DNA from: Nonomuraea sediminis
GTDB taxonomy: Bacteria; Actinomycetota; Actinomycetes; Streptosporangiales; Streptosporangiaceae
Direction: 5' to 3'
DNA: 64,000 bases
NCBI RefSeq assembly: GCF_018531495.1
Contig: NZ_JAHDTI010000005.1
Span: forward strand, 1-64,000
Below the pieces are notes generated by a model, which saw nothing but the letters and a program-made list of their open reading frames with translations, was not told the origin of the DNA and did not search any database. A program made the translations under genes and the position numbers. Positions 1-8,500 of this stretch are shown here, piece by piece. Position 1 is the stretch's first letter, and every line of letters starts with the position of its first letter.

Positions 1-2
1 CC

Positions 3-536
3 GGGGGCCGTATCGTCACCGCGCCCACCAACGGCGCCGCGGGCATCATCCCGGCCGTGCTGACCTACTACAACCGGTTCGTGCCGGGCGCCGATGACGA
101 CGGTGTGGTGCGGTTCCTGTTGACGGCGGCGGCGATCGGGGTGCTGTTCAAGGAGAACGCCTCGATCTCCGGTGCCGAGGTCGGCTGTCAGGGTGAGGTG
201 GGTTCGGCCTGCTCGATGGCCTCGGCCGGGCTGACGGAGGTGCTGGGTGGCACGCCGGAGCAGGTGGAGAACGCCGCCGAGATCGGTATCGAGCACAATC
301 TGGGGCTGACCTGCGACCCGATCGGTGGTCTGGTGCAGATCCCGTGTATCGAGCGCAACGCGGTGGCCTCGATCAAGGCGATCACCGCCGCCCGTATCGC
401 GTTGCGCGGTGACGGCCGGCACTTCGTCTCGCTGGACAAGGCGATCAAGACGATGCGGGACACCGGGCGGGACATGCTCGACAAGTACAAGGAGACCTCG
501 CGCGGCGGCCTGGCCGTCAACGTCATCGAGTGCTAA
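3..536 (+). CDS. sdaA: L-serine dehydratase, C-terminal part (cut by window start)
   Basis: The open frame runs in from the left edge and encodes the catalytic C-terminal part of an iron-sulfur L-serine ammonia-lyase, which converts serine to pyruvate and ammonia in the cytosol. Visible signatures are GGRIVTAPTNGAAGIIPAV at the window start, the segment EVGCQGEVGSACSMASAGL and the later EHNLGLTCDPIGGLVQIPC. The cysteines in these segments are the expected ligands of the [4Fe-4S] cluster that binds the serine hydroxyl. The 3' end is intact (VNVIEC, then a stop). The first two thirds of the protein, including the beta-domain, lie outside the window. Confidence 0.93.
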   Translation, partial: GGRIVTAPTNGAAGIIPAVLTYYNRFVPGADDDGVVRFLLTAAAIGVLFKENASISGAEVGCQGEVGSACSMASAGLTEVLGGTPEQVENAAEIGIEHNLGLTCDPIGGLVQIPCIERNAVASIKAITAARIALRGDGRHFVSLDKAIKTMRDTGRDMLDKYKETSRGGLAVNVIEC

Positions 537-572
537 ACCGTTTGCTCCCTGTCTCCCCTGGTCAGCACACTC

Positions 573-1145
573 ATGGTCATGCGCATCGAGTCGTTCCCCG
601 AGTCGGCCACCCCTGCGGAGCTGCTGGTGCAGGTCCGTGAGCTCCAGCAGGAGGCCTGGCCGGGCTTCACGTTCCCGACGCCGAACCACGATCCCGCGCT
701 GCGGCCGTTGTCGATGGTGCTGGTGGACGACGACGCGGTGGTGGCCGCCCTGGACATCCTGTCCAAGGAGATCACGCACGCCGGTCAGCGCTACCGGGCC
801 GCGGGGCTGAGCACCGTGGTGACCAGGAAGGCGGCCCGCGGCCGGGGCTACGGCCGCCACCTGGTGGCCGCCGCCCGCACCGCGATGGCCGACGCCGGTT
901 TCGACGTCGGCCTGTTCACCTGCGACCGGCCCCTCCAGGCGTTCTACGAGAGCGCGGGCTGGCAGTTGCTCCCCGGCACCGTCCTGATCGGCGGAACCCC
1001 CGAGGACCCCTTCCCCAGCGACCGCCCCGGCTTCGACAAGGTCACCATGGCGGCCTTCTTCACGCCCGCGGCCGAGCGGCACCGGCCGTCGTTCCACCAT
1101 GCCCGCATAGAGCTCTACCCAGGTCAGATCGACAAGCTGTGGTGA
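573..1145 (+). CDS. GNAT-family N-acetyltransferase
   Basis: A 190-residue single-domain acetyltransferase expected to move an acetyl group from acetyl-CoA to an amine. The acetyl-CoA pyrophosphate loop is visible as STVVTRKAARGRGYGRHLVA (the R-x-x-G-x-G/A motif, about residues 83-102), followed by the usual helix and the motif CDRPLQAFYESAGWQ, where the Tyr is the usual general acid. The substrate cannot be told from sequence. It starts 36 bases after the serine dehydratase stop. ATG codons at 573 and 579 are both possible; neither has a clear ribosome-binding site. Confidence 0.85.
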   Translation: MVMRIESFPESATPAELLVQVRELQQEAWPGFTFPTPNHDPALRPLSMVLVDDDAVVAALDILSKEITHAGQRYRAAGLSTVVTRKAARGRGYGRHLVAAARTAMADAGFDVGLFTCDRPLQAFYESAGWQLLPGTVLIGGTPEDPFPSDRPGFDKVTMAAFFTPAAERHRPSFHHARIELYPGQIDKLW

Positions 1146-1184
1146 CGAGGTTTGAGCGAGAATGACCCCTAGTCGTGATCGATT

Positions 1185-3170
1185 TTGAGCGCTAGTGTCC
1201 ACGTCATGCCCCAGGAGTCGGCTCTGCCCCCATCCGTGCACGAAGCGCTCGCCAAGCCGATGCCGGAAGGCGGGCTGGCAGCGATCAAGCACGTGGTCTT
1301 CCTCATGCAGGAGAACCGCTCCTTCGACCACTACTTCGGCACGCTGCGCGGCGTGCGCGGCTTCGCCGACCGCAACGCGATCACGCTGCGCCACGGCGGG
1401 TCGGTCTTCGAGCAGCCCTCGGGCGGCGGCCCTGTGCGGCCCTTCCCGCTGCGGGAGGCGGCCAGGCTGGCCGGGCGGGATCCGCAGTGGCTCGACTCCC
1501 TGCCGCACAGCTGGACGGACGGCCAGGTGGCGGTCGCGGGCGGCTGGCACGACGGCTGGATCACGGCCAAGGGCCCCGCCACGATGACGTATCTGGACCG
1601 CAGGGACGTGCCGCTGCAGTACGAGCTCGCCGACACCTTCACCATCTGCGACCAGTACTTCTGCTCCGTGATCGGCTCCACCAGCCCGAACCGCAACTAC
1701 CACTTCAGCGGCCACTCCGGCTTCGAGCCCGGCAGCGACAGGCGGGCCGTGGACAACGACGCCTACGAGGCCGACCACCCAGGCTACACCTGGTCCAACG
1801 CCGGCGAGATCCTCCAGGCGGCCGGCCACTCCTGGCGCGTCTACCAGGAGCGGGACAATTTCACCGACAACAACCTGGAGTACTTCGCCCGCTTCCGCGA
1901 CCTGGCCATGAAGGTGCTGCCCGGCGGGTTCACGAGCATGGAGTCCTTCTACGCGGCGGCAGACCCCGACCTGCTGTCCCAGCTGGCCGAGAACGTGGCC
2001 GCGCTGCCGCCCGAGGACCGGCAGCTCTACGACCGGGCACTGCACCGCGTGCCCGCGGGCACCCTGGCCGCCGCCTTCCGCGCCGACGTCGAGGCCGGGA
2101 CCCTGCCGCAGGTGAGCTACGTCGTCGCCGCCGCGGCCGACTGCGACCACCCGAACGAGTCCTCCCCCGTCCAGAGCGCGCGCCTCGTCCACGACATCCT
2201 CGACGCCCTCGCGAGCACCCCCGAGGTGTGGAACTCGACCGTGCTGTTCCTCACCTACGACGAGAACGACGGCCAGTTCGACCACGTGCCTCCACCCCTG
2301 CCGCCGGACGACAGGACCGAGGAGTTCTACGACGGGCACCCGATCGGCCTGGGCATGCGGGTCCCGATGATCGTGGTCTCGCCGTGGAGCGCCGGCGGGT
2401 ACGTCTGCTCGCAGACCTTCGACCACACCTCCACCGCCCGCTTCCTGGAGACCTGGCTGGGCGTCCGCTTCCCCGACATCAGCCCCTGGCGGCGGCAGAT
2501 CTCCGGCGACCTGACCGGCGCCTTCGACTTCTCCACCGCCGCCGCCCCGCAGCGGCTGACCCCGCCGGGGCCCGTTCCGCCCTTCACCGGCCGCTGGCTC
2601 CCCGCCGCCCTCACCTCACCCGGCCTGCCCCTGGTCGAGGAGGGTGTACGGCCGGCCAGGGCGCTGCCGTACCAGCTGGACGGGTGGGCAGTGGCGCGGG
2701 ACGGGACGCTGAGCGTGACCGCGGTCAACAGCGGCACCGAGAGCGCCCACCTGGCCCTGTACCCCTACGCGGGCGAGTTCGCCCGGCCCTGGCACGCCGA
2801 CGTGCTGGGCACCACCAGCCGGGACATCGCGATCCGCGGCCGCTACGACCTCGTGCTCACCGGCCCCAACGGCTTCCGCCGCGAGTTCGCCGGATCCGCC
2901 TCGGGGCCTTCCGTCGAGATCACGCACCGCGTCGAGACCGAACCCCGGCGGATCGTGGTCCGCCTGGCCAATCCCGGTGCCTCGGCGGTCACGCTCCAGG
3001 TGGGCGGCCTCACCGTCCGGCTCGAACCCGGCGCCTCGCGGGAGGTCCCGGTGTCGTGCGAGAACACCCACGGCTGGTACGAGCTCCGCATCACCAGCCC
3101 GGCCGACAAGGCCTTCCGTCGCGTGCTGGCCGGCCACATCGAGAACGGCCTGCCCAGCGTCTCGGGCTGA
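1185..3170 (+). CDS. plcC: Phospholipase C / phosphoesterase family protein
   Basis: A 661-residue protein of the bacterial non-haemolytic phospholipase C (phosphoesterase) family, which hydrolyses phosphatidylcholine-like lipids. The catalytic motif ENRSFDHYFG lies at residues 43-52, and further conserved blocks follow (GSTSPNRNYHFSGHSG, LTYDENDGQFDHVPPP). Two C-terminal DUF756-like beta-sandwich repeats follow from about residue 460. The frame has a stop at 1176, so the start must be TTG at 1185 or ATG at 1206. Either way there is no twin-arginine leader, which family members normally carry. The 3' end abuts the convergent methyltransferase gene without a gap. The gene symbol is a family label only. 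Confidence 0.85.
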   Translation: MSASVHVMPQESALPPSVHEALAKPMPEGGLAAIKHVVFLMQENRSFDHYFGTLRGVRGFADRNAITLRHGGSVFEQPSGGGPVRPFPLREAARLAGRDPQWLDSLPHSWTDGQVAVAGGWHDGWITAKGPATMTYLDRRDVPLQYELADTFTICDQYFCSVIGSTSPNRNYHFSGHSGFEPGSDRRAVDNDAYEADHPGYTWSNAGEILQAAGHSWRVYQERDNFTDNNLEYFARFRDLAMKVLPGGFTSMESFYAAADPDLLSQLAENVAALPPEDRQLYDRALHRVPAGTLAAAFRADVEAGTLPQVSYVVAAAADCDHPNESSPVQSARLVHDILDALASTPEVWNSTVLFLTYDENDGQFDHVPPPLPPDDRTEEFYDGHPIGLGMRVPMIVVSPWSAGGYVCSQTFDHTSTARFLETWLGVRFPDISPWRRQISGDLTGAFDFSTAAAPQRLTPPGPVPPFTGRWLPAALTSPGLPLVEEGVRPARALPYQLDGWAVARDGTLSVTAVNSGTESAHLALYPYAGEFARPWHADVLGTTSRDIAIRGRYDLVLTGPNGFRREFAGSASGPSVEITHRVETEPRRIVVRLANPGASAVTLQVGGLTVRLEPGASREVPVSCENTHGWYELRITSPADKAFRRVLAGHIENGLPSVSG

Positions 3171-3953
3171 TCACCGCTTGAGTCCCACCGCGCAGAGGTG
3201 GTAGTCGCCGCTGACCCGGGAGGAGTCGGTGGTCGGGTCCGGACGCCACTCGCGGGTGTTGACGATGCCGGGTTCCAGGATCTCGAAACCCTCGAGGAAC
3301 GTCTCGAACACCGCCCGCTTGCGCGGCGTGAAGGGCGAGGTGGCGTTGCGGTAGACGGCGCTGACGCCGTCGGCCTTGGCCGGCATGGTGTCCGGGGCGA
3401 CGTGCGTCAGCACGAGGTGGCTGCCCGCGGGCAGCAGGTCCCGGTAGCGGTGGACGATCCCGGCCGGGTCCTCCGTGTCGGCGACGAAGTGCAGCAGCGA
3501 GACCACGAGCAGCGCGATCGGCCGGGAGAGGTCGAGCACCTCCGCCGCCTGCTCCATGAGCTCGTCCGGCCGGCGCAGGTCGCCCTCCTGGACGGTGACG
3601 CCGGGCGAGCTTCCGAGCAGCGCCCGCGAGTGGGTCAGCACGACCGGGTCGTTGTCCACGTAGACGACCTTCGCGCCGTCGATCACCTCGTGCACGTGGC
3701 CGGAGGTCGGCAGCCCCGAGCCGATGTCGAGGAACTGGTCCACCCCCACCTGCCTGAGGTGGCGCACCGCGCGCTGCAGGAAGGCCCGGCTGTTGCGGGC
3801 GTCGCCCCTGACTTCGGGGATGAGCGCCAGCACCTTCTCGGCGGCCTCCCTGTCGGCCGCGAAGTTGTCCTTCCCACCGAGGTAGTAGTCGTACATCCGC
3901 GCCACGTTGGGCACGGAAGCGCTGATGCCCGGAGGGACTCGGTCACTCGTCAT
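3171..3953 (-). CDS. S-adenosyl methyltransferase (DUF574/PF04672 type)
   Basis: A 260-residue SAM-dependent methyltransferase of the family widely expanded in actinomycetes. Signatures are PNVARMYDYYLGGKDNFAADR near the N terminus, the SAM-binding stretch QFLDIGSGLPTSGHVHEV, VVYVDNDPVVLTHSRALL, and DLSRPIALLVVSLLHFV. Substrates of this family are not known; members often sit beside regulators or secreted proteins. The stop codon adjoins the phospholipase stop (convergent). A broken copy of the same family is found at 54685-54862. Confidence 0.88.
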   Translation of the reverse strand: MTSDRVPPGISASVPNVARMYDYYLGGKDNFAADREAAEKVLALIPEVRGDARNSRAFLQRAVRHLRQVGVDQFLDIGSGLPTSGHVHEVIDGAKVVYVDNDPVVLTHSRALLGSSPGVTVQEGDLRRPDELMEQAAEVLDLSRPIALLVVSLLHFVADTEDPAGIVHRYRDLLPAGSHLVLTHVAPDTMPAKADGVSAVYRNATSPFTPRKRAVFETFLEGFEILEPGIVNTREWRPDPTTDSSRVSGDYHLCAVGLKR

Positions 3954-3988
3954 GGGGCAAACCTAGACGATCTAGGGCGAAAGTTGCG

Positions 3989-5335
3989 ATGATCGCTGCC
4001 ATGTTAGGTCTCGACGCCTCTTCAGGCATCAGCAAGACCAACCTCTGGGCGTGCATGGGGCTCGGGCTCCTGGGCACCGCCATCATCACCTTCCTGCCGG
4101 CAGGCCAGCCGTACGTGCTGAGCGAGGTGCTGGGGCTGTCGGGCGACGAGCTGGGCCGCGCGACCGGATACCTGCAGGTCGCGGCCGAGGTCGGGCTCAT
4201 ACTGAGCCTGGCCTGGTACGGCGCGCTGGCCGACAGGATCGGCAGGCGCCCTGTCGCGATCGCCGGGCTGCTGCTGTGCGCGCTGGGCGCGGCCCTGTAC
4301 CCGTTCGCGGGCAACGTGGTCGTCCTGGTCGCGCTGCGGATCGTCTTCGCGCTCGGGATCGCCGCGCTGAACGTCACCATGTCCGCGATCACCGCCGACT
4401 ACGTCCTCGATCGGGCGCGCGGCAAGGCCTACGGCTGGCTCGGCCTGTTCAGCGGCATCGGCGCGGTGGTCGCGGTGCTGGTGCTGGTGCGGCTGCCGAA
4501 CATGCTGGAGAAGGGCGGCATGGACACGGCGACGGCCGCCAGGGTGGGTTTCCTGATCGTCGCCGCGCTGGTGGTGCTCGGCGCGCTGGCGCTGCGCGCC
4601 ACGCTCGCACCGGGTCTCGCGGTGCCCCCGGCCGTCCGGGGGCCGGGGCTGATGCGCCTGATCGGTGAGGGCGTACGGCTGGCTCGCGACCCCGGCGTGG
4701 CGCTGTCGTACGCGGCATCCTTCGTGGCCAGGGCAGACCTCGCCCTCGTGGCCAGTTTCCTGTCGCTGTGGATCGTGGACTACGCCAGGGCCGTGCGGGG
4801 CATGTCCGCCACCGAGGCGCTGGCCAAGAGCGGCGCGATCGTCGGCATCGCCTACCTGGTGATCGTGGTGGGCGCGCCGCTGTTCGGCTGGCTCGGCGAC
4901 CGGATGCGGCGGCAGGACGTGGTGATCCTGGCCCAGGCGCTGGCCGCTGTGGCGTACCTGTCGAGCCTGCTGGTCAGCGACCCCCTCGGGCCGGGGATGA
5001 TGCTGGTGGCGGCCCTCATCGGGCTGGGCGAGATCGGCGTCATCACCACGGCGGGCCCGCTGCTGGCCCAGCAGGTGCCTGCCCGCCTGCGTGGCTCCAG
5101 CTTCGGCGTGCAGACGCTGTGCGGCGCGGTCGGGATCTTCGTCATCTCCGGGATCGGCGGGTGGCTCTACGACCTGTGGCGGCCCGCCGCCCCCTTCGCG
5201 CTGTCCGGCGTGTGCGGACTGCTCGTCGTGCTGCTGGGGCTGGCCGTACGGCGGCGCGTCACGCCACACCCGGAGGCCGCCGAGACCGTGGCGCCGCCGA
5301 TCCCCCTCAGGAGACCGGCGGCGCCCGAGGCCTAG
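3989..5335 (+). CDS. MFS transporter
   Basis: A 448-residue major facilitator with about 12 hydrophobic segments. The loop between TM2 and TM3 has the MFS signature GALADRIGRRPVAIAGLLLCALG, and an equivalent GWLGDRMRRQDVV occurs in the second half. Glycine-rich helices and the absence of a drug-specific motif leave the substrate open. ATG at 3989 or 4001 could be the start. The gene is divergent from the methyltransferase (35-base gap) and its last 4 bases overlap the convergent GH123-like gene. Confidence 0.85.
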   Translation: MIAAMLGLDASSGISKTNLWACMGLGLLGTAIITFLPAGQPYVLSEVLGLSGDELGRATGYLQVAAEVGLILSLAWYGALADRIGRRPVAIAGLLLCALGAALYPFAGNVVVLVALRIVFALGIAALNVTMSAITADYVLDRARGKAYGWLGLFSGIGAVVAVLVLVRLPNMLEKGGMDTATAARVGFLIVAALVVLGALALRATLAPGLAVPPAVRGPGLMRLIGEGVRLARDPGVALSYAASFVARADLALVASFLSLWIVDYARAVRGMSATEALAKSGAIVGIAYLVIVVGAPLFGWLGDRMRRQDVVILAQALAAVAYLSSLLVSDPLGPGMMLVAALIGLGEIGVITTAGPLLAQQVPARLRGSSFGVQTLCGAVGIFVISGIGGWLYDLWRPAAPFALSGVCGLLVVLLGLAVRRRVTPHPEAAETVAPPIPLRRPAAPEA

Positions 5336-8300
5336 AAGACCTCGATCTCCGCGAACTGCAGCAGGTAGCTGGGATCGAGCTGCGTCCCCGTCGTCCGCAC
5401 GTAGCGGGCGGTCACCGGGGAGAAGCCGAACTCCTGCCCGGTCGCGCCCGGCTTCTGGTACCCGGTGCGGGAGGCTACCGTCGTCCAGTTGGTCCCGTCA
5501 GGCGACACCTGGACGGTGAAGTCGACGGGGAAGCCGTTCCCGGTGTTCGCGCCGTCGCTGCGCGGCCACAGCACGACCTTGCTCACCCGTGAGGGTCCGC
5601 CCAGGTCCACCTGGACCCACTCGGTGTGCTGCGAGGAGGCCAGCGCGCTGCTGAAGCCCATCGAGTACCACAGCTGCGACAGCCGTACCCCGTCCGTGGC
5701 GTCGTACCGCAGCCAGCTCTCGGCGGGGTACTCGACCGAGCTGGACGAGGTGACGGTGCGGCCGAGGGCCAGGTCGCCGCCCGCGGTCTCGATCTCGGCG
5801 AACTGCATGTGGTAGTGCCCGAGGTTGTCGGTCCGCAGGTTGGTGCCGGTGACCTTCACGTAGCGGGCGTTGACCGGCGCGAACGGGAAGGTCTGCGGAT
5901 CGGCGGACGGCCTGGCGTACCCGGTGGGCGAGGCGACCGTGGTCCAGCTGGTCCCGTTCGCCGACACCTGGACGGTGAAGTCGACCGGGAAGCCGAGGCC
6001 GGTGCTGGCGCCGTCGTTGCGCGGGTAGAGATCGACCCGGCTGATGGACCGGGTGCTGCCGAGGTCGACCTTCACCCACTCGGTGTGGTTGGTGGTCATG
6101 TTGTCGACGCTGCTCCACCCCATCGCGTTGCTCCACGAGGTCCGCAGCCCGTCGTTGGCGGCGGCCAGGCTCCAGCCGTCGCCCTGGTAGCTGCTCGACG
6201 CGGTCACCGTCCCGAACTCGGCCGCGTTGACCAGCGGGTTGAGGTGGACGTTGTCGAAGCGGGCGCTCGCGCCGCCGGTGACCACCGCGACGCTGCCGAG
6301 GGGGAAGGCGTTGTCGGTGACCGACAGGACCTGGTCGCCGCCCGAGAAGACCTTGATCGCGCCCTGCTGGTAGATCACCCGCAGGTGGTTCCACGCGCCG
6401 GGGACGTAGCCGGGCGCGGTGGCCTGCGCCAGGGTGGTGCCGTTGCGGTAGAGGAAGACCCGGCCGTCGTTGCGCTGGGCGACCAGGTAGCCGCTGTCCA
6501 TGTCGGTCGGGTTCAGGCTGTGGATCATCAGCCCGGCCCAGTTGGAGTTGCCGCCGCCGGCCAGCACGCCGGTGATCTTCAGGTCGACGCTCGCGGCGAC
6601 GTCGCCGTAGGTGCGGCCCTCGACGGCCGAGGCGAAGCCCCAGTCGCTGGTGTCCGACTGGACGTACTCGCCGGCGTTGACCGACCACGTGCCCTTGGTG
6701 TGCCGCCACGCGTTCTCGGTGCCGTCGAAGCTGTCCACGAACGGGAAGGACATGTCGGGCGTCGTCGAGACCAGCTCGTCCAGGATCTGCTTGTGCCGTT
6801 CCACCACGTCCGCACCGGAGTGGTCGTAGGAGGTCCCGTTGGTGATCAGGCTTTCCGTGATCTGCCGCGCGGTGATCGGCTTGGCCGCCTTGAGCAGGTT
6901 GAGCAGCTCGAAGTCCTGCTGGCCGTCGAGCTGGGCCTCGCTGCGCAGGCTGTCGTACACGTCGTAGGCCGGTTTGTTGGGCCTGACCAGCCAGTTGTCG
7001 CCGGTCTGCCAGTCGTCGAAGGTGTTGACGTTGCCGAAGTTGGAGCCGTCGCCGAGGTTGCCCCAGTAGTTCCAGCCCCAGTGCAGGTAGCCGTCTCCGC
7101 CGACCTTCCAGACCAGCCACGGGAGCAGCCGCGTGCCGTCCAGGGCGTAGGAGACGAACCGGTTCATGTGCCCGTCCTGCGGCACGATGCAGGTGTAGAG
7201 CCACAGGTCTTTACCGGCCAGCCGCTGGCTCTGGTAGTGCGCGATGTTCGCGTCGTAGGTGCCGGTGTACGGCGTGAGCGTCGTCAGGTTGGCCTCGTTG
7301 CCGGGGAAGAGCGAGGCGTGCGCCTCGTTGGTGCGCGCGTTCGGGAAGTAGGCCTTGTACTTGGTGTAGAGCCAGTTCGCGGCGTTCACCTGGGCGGTCG
7401 TCGACGGCTCGTCGAGCGCGCTCATGTAGAACTTGTCCGTCCACCCCTTGGCGTCCAGGTGCGCCTTGAGCGCGGGGAAGACCTTGTCCAGATAGCCGTT
7501 GGTCGTCGTGGTGTTGGGCGCGGCGAGAACCCGCTTGACCGGGCCGCTCACCCCGTTGGACGCGACGAGCATCTCCAGGCCAGGGGTGTTGCCGTCCGGG
7601 TTCCCCTCGATCAGGGTGGGCGTGTAGATGTACTGCATCGCTCCGGCGTCCACGAACAGCTGGACGAAGCGATCGAAGTTGGACCAGTCCCAGGTGTAGG
7701 TGCCCGACGAGTCCACCGTGGTCCCCGGGATCAGGAGGGCCTGGAAGTCCGCGTAGATCACGTTGTTGCGGTGCTTGGCCTGGTTGACGGCGAAGTTGCC
7801 GATGACCTTCCACCAGTTCGCGTCGTACATGCTGACGCCGTACTGGACCGGGATCGACATCTGCGTGCCGGAGTAGTCCCAACCGGCCGAGGTGAACCAG
7901 TTGTTCATCTTGAACGAGGACTGGTTGGCCGGCGGAATCGTCACGTTGTACACCGCCACCGAGACCGGCACGCTCACGTTGCCCGAGTCGCTGTGCACCA
8001 CCGCGCTGCCGGTGTAGACGCCGGGCGTCTGCCCTGCGGGCACGTGGACCTGGTAGAAGTACGCCAGCGTGGTGTTGGCCGCCAGGCTCTGCGGTGTGTT
8101 GTCGACCAGGGCGTCGAAGTAGGCGCTGCCGCCGTCGGGCGGATTCTGGTAGTCCGAGCCCACCTTGGCGATGTTGGGGTGGTTGTACTCCTTGCGGGCG
8201 GTGATGTCGGTGATCGGCGTTCCCGGACCGGACAGCGCCCCGAAGCTGACCGAGACGCCGGTCTGCGCGCTGGCGGATCGGACCAGGATCTGCGCGGCCT

Positions 8301-8481
8301 GGTACTCGTTGCGCGCGGCGTAGAGCGCGACCGAGCTCGGCGCGCCTGACGGCGGGGCGGAGGAGGAGAAGGCGCGGTCGGATTCGTTCTGCACCCAGAC
8401 CGACAGCGCGGCTGCCTGGGCGGGCTCGGAGAGCAGTAAGGGGAAGAGTAAGGCGGCTAACGCGAGCATGGTACGGAGCAC
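5332..8481 (-). CDS. Secreted GH123-like (DUF4091) glycoside hydrolase with two discoidin-type carbohydrate-binding domains
   Basis: A 1049-residue secreted enzyme. The first 24 residues form a signal peptide ending near AQA. Residues about 25-550 contain a beta-sandwich followed by a TIM-barrel region of the GH123/DUF4091 type. The motif SALDEPS carries the paired Asp-Glu expected at the active site of GH123 beta-N-acetylgalactosaminidases, and GWNYWG is a further barrel motif. A LamG-like segment (about 590-750) and two F5/8 type C domains (about 755-900 and 905-1049, each with EWVxVDLG and FPVDFTVQVS) follow and would bind galactosyl or related glycans. The GTG start at 8481 has AGGAG six bases upstream. 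It is the last gene of the ABC-sugar operon, which suggests that it releases the sugar the transporter imports. Confidence 0.82.
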   Translation of the reverse strand: MLRTMLALAALLFPLLLSEPAQAAALSVWVQNESDRAFSSSAPPSGAPSSVALYAARNEYQAAQILVRSASAQTGVSVSFGALSGPGTPITDITARKEYNHPNIAKVGSDYQNPPDGGSAYFDALVDNTPQSLAANTTLAYFYQVHVPAGQTPGVYTGSAVVHSDSGNVSVPVSVAVYNVTIPPANQSSFKMNNWFTSAGWDYSGTQMSIPVQYGVSMYDANWWKVIGNFAVNQAKHRNNVIYADFQALLIPGTTVDSSGTYTWDWSNFDRFVQLFVDAGAMQYIYTPTLIEGNPDGNTPGLEMLVASNGVSGPVKRVLAAPNTTTTNGYLDKVFPALKAHLDAKGWTDKFYMSALDEPSTTAQVNAANWLYTKYKAYFPNARTNEAHASLFPGNEANLTTLTPYTGTYDANIAHYQSQRLAGKDLWLYTCIVPQDGHMNRFVSYALDGTRLLPWLVWKVGGDGYLHWGWNYWGNLGDGSNFGNVNTFDDWQTGDNWLVRPNKPAYDVYDSLRSEAQLDGQQDFELLNLLKAAKPITARQITESLITNGTSYDHSGADVVERHKQILDELVSTTPDMSFPFVDSFDGTENAWRHTKGTWSVNAGEYVQSDTSDWGFASAVEGRTYGDVAASVDLKITGVLAGGGNSNWAGLMIHSLNPTDMDSGYLVAQRNDGRVFLYRNGTTLAQATAPGYVPGAWNHLRVIYQQGAIKVFSGGDQVLSVTDNAFPLGSVAVVTGGASARFDNVHLNPLVNAAEFGTVTASSSYQGDGWSLAAANDGLRTSWSNAMGWSSVDNMTTNHTEWVKVDLGSTRSISRVDLYPRNDGASTGLGFPVDFTVQVSANGTSWTTVASPTGYARPSADPQTFPFAPVNARYVKVTGTNLRTDNLGHYHMQFAEIETAGGDLALGRTVTSSSSVEYPAESWLRYDATDGVRLSQLWYSMGFSSALASSQHTEWVQVDLGGPSRVSKVVLWPRSDGANTGNGFPVDFTVQVSPDGTNWTTVASRTGYQKPGATGQEFGFSPVTARYVRTTGTQLDPSYLLQFAEIEVF

Positions 8482-8500
8482 TGAGATCTCCTGGGGGGTG

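Noticed and set aside
5626..8349. A 907-codon open frame on the + strand
   Set aside because: Antisense to the GH123-like gene, without any recognisable motif.
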